Notes under the pieces: generated by a model | The model's input: the letters and a program-made list of their open reading frames with translations, nothing else | What the model was told of the DNA's origin: nothing | Database searches by the model: none | Source of the DNA: Ampelomyces quisqualis | Lineage: Eukaryota > Ascomycota > Dothideomycetes > Pleosporales > Phaeosphaeriaceae | DNA: 64,000 bases | Direction: 5' to 3' | Assembly: GCA_018398575.1 (NCBI GenBank) | Contig: JAGTXZ010000002.1 | Span: forward strand, 2,792,501 to 2,856,500 | Made by a program: the position numbers and the translations under genes | Shown: positions 56,065 through 64,000 of the stretch, piece by piece | Position numbering within the stretch: position 1 is the stretch's first letter | Layout of the letters: the number at the start of each line of letters is the position of its first letter

Positions 56065-57760
56065 TATTCTACCTCTACTGCTATGCATATTCTTTTTACC
56101 CTACCTCTACACTAGCACTATCTGCCTCTTCTACCTAGCTCTCTAAGTTGCTAGCTCTTGTAACACATGCCTACTAGTACTAGAATCTACCTAGTTAAAT
56201 AGTAAATCTACCTCTATAGAGGATTGCCTATTCTTCTGCGCGTTGCTGTCCTCTATTACTTATACTCTGCTGCTCCTACTATATCTTTAATTATCCTACA
56301 TTAAATCTACAGAGTACTTTAGTCTATCTAAGAACTATTTTGCCTGCACTACGTTACTTCCTTAGCCTCCTTTTCTGTTGTATTAAAACAGTACCCTACA
56401 CTTATAGCTCTGTTGCTACGCAGCTGGCAACAGATTGTGTAAACTAACGTATAGCTAATCTTTTGTTCTAATATTTGCTAGCGCTTGCTCCTAGCAATAC
56501 TCTACTATACGCACCTGTATAATCTTTGCGTGTAATAGTAGAGTACTAATCTTAAGATCTCTTAAGCCTTGTTTTAGGATGTTGTAGTATTAGGATCTGC
56601 GCAATAGCTTTTTCTTGTAGATATCTATTGTACGTTTTTAGTTTAAGGCTAGTATTGCTATTGTCTGTAATAGGTAGATTACCTAAAGCTTATCCTTATT
56701 GTTAACTGCGCGCTTGTCTCTTCTTATTGCCTAAAATAACTTGTTTGCAAAGCGTTAGGACAAGCTTCTAACTAATAAGCTCTAATAGTCTACTACTAAT
56801 TGTTTGCTTAGTCCTGTAACTAAGTCTATGCCTGTTAAAGTATTGTTTAGAGATATTAACCTAGATGTCTCTAAATAAGGACTACTACAATTATTAGTAA
56901 CCTAACAAACTAAGCGCCTTAGAAACTTACCCTAAATACACAAAACTGTAGGGCTTAGCTCTTTTAAAGTTGTACTAGTACAGCCTGGCCCTTAATTTAC
57001 AATTAACGCCTAGAATTCTTACATAGTCTAGCAAGTTCTCTTAGAACTTACTCTGCTACTACAACTTCTTGTTGTCTTCTATACTAAGTAGAAGCAGATC
57101 TAGTAGAAATATTACGTTGTTAAAAGTGTGCCCTTGCGTAGCACCCTATTCCTTCTTGCGCAAGTTTACTGTAGAGATAACTATCTGCAAGATACTGTTG
57201 TTTTAGAATAACAGCATTAGCTTGCTGTAAACAGAACCCTATTTTACTAGTTGTTTAGAGAAAACAATAGTTTGTTAAGGCTAGCGTTGTTTGTTTTATT
57301 AGATACTGCATCTCTTGTTCTTAACACAGGTTGTGTTAACACCTACTAGGCTAATATCTTCTATTAGCTAAGGTATATTCTATTAGAACAAGCATAGTAA
57401 AGCCTCTTTAAGCATGTGCACTTGCAGGACCTAAGGCAGAGTTACATTACCTGCTTGCCTATAACCTCTTAGTTATACTAGCTTTACTACTCTATCTATA
57501 TATTCTTTATTAAGCTCTGCAACCTGTCCTTGCCTTCTCTTAGTGTGCCTAAGCGCTTGTTATTAGGGTAAAGACTCTAATTACATTTGCTTCTCTACAG
57601 GTGCCTTATTATTGCTTGTGTCTTCTAAGGACTTGTGCTCTTATAACAGTAGATACAATTAAATTGCATTTGTTAGCGTTAGTATTGTTACTACAATAGT
57701 ATTGTTGTCTAAGAGAGTTAGGTTAATTGTTTTAACTATATAATAAAAAGTAGCTTGCGT
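56065..57760 (-). mobile_element. unidentified relic reading frames
   Basis: The minus strand holds long frames broken by TAA/TAG, for example near 56.5 kb LYVSLHNLLPAA then SYKCRVLF, and near 57.0 kb VRILGVNCKLRARLY. The plus strand also has long open stretches here, so the true orientation is uncertain. The family is not recognised. Confidence 0.35.
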
Positions 57761-58212
57761 TACTATTTTAGTGCCTAAGGTAGATTAGGCGCTAAAATAT
57801 TATAAAAGACAACACTAAGGAGGAGAGGTAAGTTTCTGCACTAGTTAGTTAGTTGTTCTCTAACTAAGCACTCTTCTTCTCTACTATTTAAACTTTATTA
57901 AGTTTCTAGAGCTGCAACTTTCTAATAAAGCTATAAGCCTAGGCTTTTTTAGTTAAGTAGGCAAAGCGTGCTCTATCTAGCATTGTGCTAGTAGCCCTAA
58001 TATACTAGCTAGCACACTGCTAGTTTGCGCAGCTAACAACTAGCACTATATTAGCTAGATTACAAGGTTGCTCCTAACCCTAATACTATAGTACACTAAT
58101 ACCTAGTTGTAGAAATGTAGTGTCTTTACTATGCAGAGTAACGCTTTGTTACGCATTGCAGCGCAGGGCCCTTAGTTTAGAGTAACTTCTACCTGTTAAG
58201 CTACTTATTAGC
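57761..58212. other. AT-rich with tagctagc-type words
   Basis: No gene. A few short direct repeats containing ctagcac occur around 57.97-58.07 kb. Confidence 0.4.
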
Positions 58213-58838
58213 GCCCTGCGCAGCGCAGCGCAGCGTATTCTATTAAAGCTACGCGCTAGTAGCAGTTGCTTGCTATATTCTATAAGAAACGCACCAAAAC
58301 ATTACAGCGCCTTCTCTACAACTATAGCTTACTACGTAGCCTAAATAGCCTATTACTGCCCTGCGCAGCGCAGCGCAGCGTATCCTATCAAAGCTACGCG
58401 CTAGTAGTAGTTGCTTACTATATTCTATAGAGAACGCCTTAAAATATTGCAGCGCTTCTTCTACAACTATAGCTTACTATATAGCCTAAACAACCTATTA
58501 CTGCCCTGCGCAGCGCAGCGCAGCATATCCTATTAAAGCTACGCGCTAGTAGTAGTTACTTACTGTATTCTACAGAGAACGCACTAAAATATTGCAGTGC
58601 CTCTTCTATAACTATAGCTTACTATATAGCCTAAACAGCCTATTACTGCCCTGTACAGCGTAGCGCAGCGTATCCTAGTAAAGCTACGCGCTAGTAGTAG
58701 TTGCTTACTATGTTTTGCAAAGAACGCCTTAAAATATTGCAGCACCTTTTCTACAACTATAGCTTACTATATAGCCTAAACAACCTATTACTGCTCTGCG
58801 CAGCGTAGCGCAGCGTATCCTAGTAAAGCTACGCGCAT
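58213..58838 (+). repeat. 145-bp satellite, array 1
   Basis: The start of the unit (gccctgcgcagcgcagcgca) recurs at 58213, 58358, 58503, 58648 and 58793, exactly 145 bp apart. Each unit has a GC-rich head of overlapping gcgcagc, then taaagctacgcgctagtagt and ctacaactatagcttactac. The last unit is cut short after acgcgc and joins the long spacer. Confidence 0.93.
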
Positions 58839-59897
58839 ATAGCATTACAAGGTATTACAACCTTTTTCTAACTCTTTACGTACTAATTACTTACTAACCT
58901 CCTCTAGGCTACATTAGGACCTGCTCTTAGTAACGCAACCTATCTTAATACCTAGCACATAATTAGTTGCCTAACAGTAATAGAGCAACAACCTAATCTA
59001 CCTAGTAGTAGAACTAGAGTTTTTTATATCTTTTACTGTTTAATTTATACATATAACCTTTACTAGCGTTGCACATCCTATGCTGCCTAGATAGGCGCAA
59101 CCTTAGCAGTGCTGCTATTAGCTACGCGTTAGTACTATAACTAATTTTACCTAGGTTGTTTATCTACGCTAGAAACTAATAGGCTTACAAGAAATAACAT
59201 TGTGCCTGAATTGCAAAGAAGAGCAAGTAACTTTTAATTTTGCCTAGTTTAACATATATAACAATAGCCTTTATTATGTGCAAATAATTAAACATAGTTT
59301 TTACGTAGAGCAGCAATTACATATACCTATCTACTGCATACTTTTCTTTAACCTTCTTAACAACTACTCTTCTCTAGGTTATTATTATGTAAAAGAAGTT
59401 AATAAAGCACTGTTTTTTTGTTTTAAAAACCCTAACAACCTTAACAACTACTACCTTTATTAAGTGCAATAAATTAAAGAAAGTTCCTATAGGCAAGCTG
59501 TAGCCAGGTAATAGAAACTTTGGTACAAACAGTAAGCAGGTCCTAACAGAAGTTATTATAGATTAATAATAGGCAAGTAGTAGCCAGGTAATAGAAACTT
59601 TAGTACAATTAGCAAGCAGGTTCTAATTAAAGTTATTAAGGATTAAAGAAAGTTCTTGCGTAGGCACACAATTTCTATCTCTACCTAGTGCCTAGCTGCT
59701 GTATACTTTTCCTCTACTTCTTGTATAACTACTTTTCTCTAGGTTTATATATACTAGGCTTCTATAGCTTTTAAAAACTAATATAGTGTATAATTGGCGA
59801 AGAAAATAACAAAATACTATATTTTTGTTCTAGCAAATGTTAGCACAACATGTACAACAACTGCTTTTATTAAGTGTAATAGATTAAGAAAAGTTCT
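58839..59897 (+). repeat. spacer of the higher-order repeat, copy 1
   Basis: About 1.06 kb that is repeated almost in full at 60289-61350 (for example ctaggctacattaggacctg in both). It contains an internal direct duplication of about 100 bp (gtagccaggtaatagaaact at about 59500 and 59590). No gene is supported; the 61-codon frame at 59278 is not convincing. Confidence 0.85.
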
Positions 59898-60288
59898 TAG
59901 CGCTTCTTTCTTACAATTATAGCCTACTACGTAGCCTAAACAGCCTATTGCTGCCCTAAGCAGTGTAGCGCAGCGTATCCTATTAAAGCTACGCGCTAGT
60001 AGTAGTTACTTACTATGTTCTGTAGAGAACGCACTAAAACATTGCAGCGCCTCTTCTATAACTATAGCTTACTACGTAGCCTAAACAGCCTATTGCTGCT
60101 CTGTACAGCGTAGCGCAGCGTATCCTAGTAAAGCTACGCGCTAGTAGCAGTTACTTACTATATTCTATAGAGAACGCTTTAAAATATTACAGCGCCTCTC
60201 TTATAACTATAGCTTACTATGTAGCCTAAACAACCTATTGCTGCCCTGCGCAGCGTAGCGCAGCGTATCCTAGTAAAGCTACGCGCAT
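59898..60288 (+). repeat. 145-bp satellite, array 2
   Basis: Unit heads at 59953, 60098 and 60243, again exactly 145 bp apart. The last is truncated at the same point (acgcgcatatag) as in array 1. Confidence 0.92.
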
Positions 60289-61350
60289 ATAGTATTGCAG
60301 GGTATTACAACCTCTTTCTAACTCTTTACGTACTAATTGCTTACTAACTCCCTCTAGGCTACATTAGGACCTGCTCTTGGTAACGCAACCTGTCTTAATA
60401 CCTAGCACATAATTAGTTGCCTAACAGCAACAGAGTAATAACCTAATCTACCTAGTAGTAGGACTAGAGTTTTTTATATCTTTTATTATTTAATCTATAT
60501 ACATAACTTTTACTAGCGTTGCACGTCCTGTGCTGCCTAGATAGGCGTAACCTTAGTAGTGCTGCTATTAGCTACGCGTTAGTACTATAACTAATTTTAC
60601 CTAGGTTGTTTATCTACGCAAGAAACTAACTAGCTTGCAAGAAACAATATTGTGCCTAAATTGCAAAGAAGAGCAAGTAACTTCTAATTTTGCTTAGTTT
60701 AACATGTATAATAATAGCCTTTATTATGTGCAAAGAATTAAACTTAGTTTCTATATAGGGTAGCAATTATATATACCTATCTGCTGCATACTTTTCTTTA
60801 ACTTTCTTAATAACTACTCTTCTCTAGGTTGTTATTATGTAAAAGAAGTTAACAAAGTATTATTTTTTTATTTTAAAAACCCTAACAACATTAATAACTA
60901 CTGCCTTTATTAAGTACAATAAATTAAAGAAATTCCTATAGGCAAGCTGTAGCCAGGTAATAGAAACTTTAGTACAAACAGCAAGTAGGTCTTAACAGAG
61001 GTTATTATAGATTAATAATAGGCGAGTAGTAGCCAGGTAATAGAAACTTTAGTACAAACAGCAAGCAGGTTTCAATAGAAGTTATTAAGGATTAAAGAAA
61101 GTTCTTGCGTAGGCACGCAATTTCTATCTCTACCTTATGCCTAGCTGCTGTATACTTTTTCTCTACCTCTTGTATAACTACTTTCCTCTAGGTTGTTTAT
61201 ATACACTAGACTTTAACAGGTTTTAAGAATTAATATAGTGTACAATAGGCAAAGAAAAACAACAAAGTACTATATTTTTGTTCTAGTAAATATTAGCACA
61301 ATATATACAACAACTGCTTTAATTAAGTGCAATAGATTAAGAAAAGTTCT
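60289..61350 (+). repeat. spacer of the higher-order repeat, copy 2
   Basis: Near-copy of 58839-59897 with scattered transitions and small indels. It has the same internal duplication around 60950 and 61030. Confidence 0.85.
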
Positions 61351-61745
61351 TAGCACCTCTTTCTTACAATTATAGCCTACTACGTAGCTTAAATAGCCTA
61401 TTGCTGCCCTGCGCAGTGCAGCGTAGCGTATCCTATTAAAGCTACGCGCTAGTAGTAGTTACTTGCTATATTCTATAGAAAACGCCTTAAAACATTGCAG
61501 CGCCTCTTCTACAACTATAGCTTACTACGTAGCCTAAACAACCTATTACTGCCCTGCGCAGCGCAGCGCAGCGTATCCTATTAAAGCTACGCGCTAGTAG
61601 TAGTTACTTACTGTGTTTTGTAAGAAATGCTCTAAAATATTACAGCGCCTCTTCTGCAACTATAGCTTACTACGTAGCCTAAACAACCTATTACTGCCCT
61701 GCGCAGCGCAGCGCAGCGTATCCTAGTAAAGCTATACGCACGTAG
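61351..61745 (+). repeat. 145-bp satellite, array 3
   Basis: Unit heads at 61406, 61551 and 61696, 145 bp apart. After the truncation point the third spacer starts but is lost after about 60 bp (acctctctctaact). Confidence 0.92.
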
Positions 61746-62250
61746 TATTGCAGGGCATTGCAACCTCTCTCTAACTTGGTTTAGGTTAGAATGTTCTTAC
61801 AGTTAAGAAATAGCTAGGTAACAGAAACTTAATTACCTTTCTTAGGTGCAATAGATTAAATAAAGTTCTTATAGTTAAGAAGTAGCTAGGTAATAGAAAC
61901 CTTTGTTAAACGCTCTACAGGTACCAATAGAGATCTAGCGCTCTACTAACATAGTGCTTTAATTAGATACAGCTACAAATTTACGCAGCGCCTTAGGCTC
62001 CCTAAGAGCAACTCTCTACTTAGTAGCTACAAAAGTATTAGGCTAATTATAAAACCTAAGCTACTACACTATTAAAGACGCTAGGGGGCTTTAATTCTTT
62101 ACAGCTATAAGGTTACAAGGCGCGTTAAGCTTACACGCGTAATAACATCCAATTGGCTATAAGCGCTTGCTACTTTGTTAACTAACCTTAATTTAATAGT
62201 AACCTTAGGTATATATCTAGATCTTATTTCTAATTCTATATAGTAGAAGG
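61746..62250. other. AT-rich with a diverged copy of the spacer motif
   Basis: Two diverged copies of the tagctaggtaatagaaac motif occur at about 61810 and 61885. No gene is supported. Confidence 0.45.
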
Positions 62251-63345
62251 CAGTAGTTGTTAAGATTAAGATTACTAAAGACGTAGTAGGCTACTACGCC
62301 TGCTACGTCTACTACTTCTAACTAAGGCTACCTAGTTGTAGTGTATTTGCAGACACAATCTTAAATATTAACCTATAAGAGGTTAGTAACAAGCAGCAGG
62401 TACTTAGCCAAGCCTATTACTGTAGTGCAACTAAGGAGCAACTGCAGGTATTATTTATAATTATATTTGCTGTTACAGAAAACTAGTTTTAGATAGCTAT
62501 AAACGTAACAGAAGTCTGTTTAAACAAATAATTAACTTTACTATTATATTTCTTTTTAGAGCCTAGAGCGCTACAGTAAATGCCTTTATAAGGCACTGCT
62601 TATAGGTTATAATAACAGCCTAAGATAGATTTAACAAATATTAACCTGTTTAACGCTAAATATCTTTCTGTAAGCTAGGTAGTAGGCTTGTTAGTATACA
62701 GTCTAGAGACTGCAGGCTAGTCCTAACTAAGACACTCTATAACAAATATTTATAATATATATACATTATTCTGTATAAGATAGAAACCTAAAAGATTTTA
62801 GTATTTTGTACTTAATTACGTTAAATTTTACCTTTGTTTTCTATAATAAGCTGCAGAGTAGGCATTGTAGCTGCTTTCTACTGTTTTTTTTTACACTGTT
62901 TAAACAGCGCTACTAACATCTTACTTAGAGTAAAACTACAGCAGTATTTTTATTAAATTTCTATAATACATAGTGCATCTAAACGTCTATAAGATATAAG
63001 GTAATATATAGTAAGATTAGACAAGTTAAAAACTACTGTTACAGTATAATATTTACTAGAGCTGTTTACATATACCCTACGCGCAGTGCAAAAGATTAAA
63101 TTTATATAATACTGCTGTGTATATTAACACTGCACCTAGTGTTTTATACTGCATTTATTCCCTAATAGGAGTAGATAATACTAGGATAAGGGTGTCTAGC
63201 TAAACTTGTTGTTTTCTAATACAACTATTAGGACCTTAGCAGCGCTATCTTCCTAACTAATACTATAGCCTAAGGCCCAAAACGTACTACATAGGCAAGT
63301 AGTATAACGTAATTGAAACATGTTTAGATTACTTCTACAGGTAAG
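62250..63345 (+). pseudogene. unidentified relic ORF
   Basis: A plus-strand frame reads SQAYYCSATKEQLQVLF (about 62.4 kb), then INLFNAKYLSV and VVGLLVYSLETAG then RHSITNIYNIYTLF (about 62.65-62.77 kb), broken by TAA/TAG. I cannot assign a family. Confidence 0.35.
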
Positions 63346-64000
63346 GCTACTTAAGCTATATATATGTTAGCAGGCACTACAAAGGCTCTAAGCCTATATA
63401 AGAGCATTAAGTAGAGCGCTTTACTATAGAGTGCTACTAAATCACGCAGCGCCTAGAGCTCTGCAAGAGAAACTTAGCTTAGCTAACAGAATTACTAACT
63501 CTTCTACATCTAACAAAATAACTATAACCTATTCTACTTACCTTATAGCAAGCTTGCAAAGTAAGGCTAGGTTCTAGAGTAAAGTTTAGAAGAACTGCTC
63601 TGTTATAGACACTAGTAACTTAATTAGTACTGTTGTAGTAATGCGCTCTAGCCTGTTATAAACGTAAATTCTTCTTCTAAAATGCTTTATTACTGCTAGG
63701 TTTGTAATATCTGCAGGCAGGCCTTACCTTACTAACACTTTTAAACACTACGCGTGCACTGCTAGTTTTAGTAGGCAAGTTGCTATTGCATCTACTACTA
63801 TATGCTTATAGACTCTCTTACATTTATAGTTTTTTAAACTGCCTGTACATAAAGCAACAGGAAGTTTATATACATAACAGCTAGTATAGCTCTCTAGCGT
63901 AAAAGATTCTTAATTATTCTAGATCTAGGAGGCATTCTTTACTTCCTTATGTTAATAATTAAGGCCCTTACATTTAGTGTTTACGTAATAATAGTTACTG
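63346..64000. other. AT-rich, no recognisable content, continues past window
   Basis: No array or readable frame that I can support. Composition matches the preceding block. Confidence 0.4.

Larger units (their letters stand above)
32600..64000. repeat. AT-rich, RIP-type mutated block
   Basis: The rest of the window has low GC, no intact gene, and dense TA-containing words (ctagta, ttagta, taagta). TGA, TGG, TCA and CCA are nearly absent, while GCA, ACA, TGC, TGT and CpG words remain common. Relic reading frames inside it are broken mainly by TAA and TAG at Gln and Trp positions. This is the expected outcome of repeat-induced C-to-T mutation on both strands. The block is composed of transposon relics and satellites that are listed separately. 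It continues past the right edge. Confidence 0.88.

Noticed and set aside
59278..59463. 61-codon plus-strand frame in the satellite spacer
   Set aside because: In the second spacer copy the frame is not kept, so it is not under coding constraint.
58213..61745. CRISPR array
   Set aside because: Regular spacing exists, but whole 145-bp units repeat, spacers are not unique, and this is a eukaryotic nuclear sequence.
1..64000. tRNA or rRNA genes
   Set aside because: I looked for B-box-like GGTTCRA words with cloverleaf pairing and rRNA-like stretches and saw none I could support; a tRNA scan would be decisive.

Overview
This is a nuclear contig piece from a filamentous ascomycete (Pezizomycotina, most likely Dothideomycetes/Pleosporales). 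The support is: spliced genes with 45-77 nt introns carrying CTRAY-type branch sites, fungal-type gene families (COQ6, RRN3, fungal ChaC, SAS4, YPT35-type PX, a DUF7707-like GPI protein), and an abrupt switch at about 32.5 kb from ordinary gene-rich DNA to a 31.5 kb AT-rich block with repeat-induced point mutation (RIP)-type decay. The species cannot be named from sequence reading alone.

Gene-rich half (1-32.4 kb). In order: the 3' end of RRN3 (Pol I initiation factor); a six-exon ChaC-like gamma-glutamylcyclotransferase with a 5-nt micro-exon; a broken glutathione S-transferase; an unnamed fungal protein with an LRNRIYEF-type N-terminus; a 0.5 kb AT-rich island; a SAP-domain protein; a small EthD-domain protein; a decayed acyl-CoA ligase-like gene; an alpha/beta hydrolase; a PMCA-type Ca2+ P-type ATPase; COQ6; a long low-complexity protein; a GPI-anchored Cys-rich protein; a PX-domain protein; a SAS4-like chromatin protein; a ZIP zinc transporter; a cytochrome P450; and a secreted multicopper oxidase that is the last intact gene before the AT-rich block. 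Three genes (ChaC, COQ6, ZIP) each need one GC-AG intron to keep frame. The EthD / dead ligase / hydrolase stretch and the divergent P450-oxidase pair may be remnants of small metabolic clusters (inference).

AT-rich half (32.5-64 kb). No intact gene was found. Readable relics are a Ty3/gypsy element (zinc knuckle, protease and reverse transcriptase all still recognisable but mutated), two copies of a telomere-linked RecQ-helicase-like ORF, and several unidentified relic reading frames on both strands. Their in-frame stops are almost all TAA/TAG at former Gln or Trp codons. Between them lie several minisatellites (26, 31, 12, 23 and 36 bp units), an ATT microsatellite, a 295 bp tandem duplication, and a 145 bp repeat nested in a higher-order duplication of about 1450 bp. 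The mutation signature is unusually specific: TGA, TGG, TCA and CCA have almost vanished while GCA, ACA, TGC and TGT remain common and CpG survives. The helicase relics and long satellites suggest a subtelomeric location (inference).

Exon coordinates below come from reading splice signals and protein frame by eye. Start codons were checked for ATG where stated.
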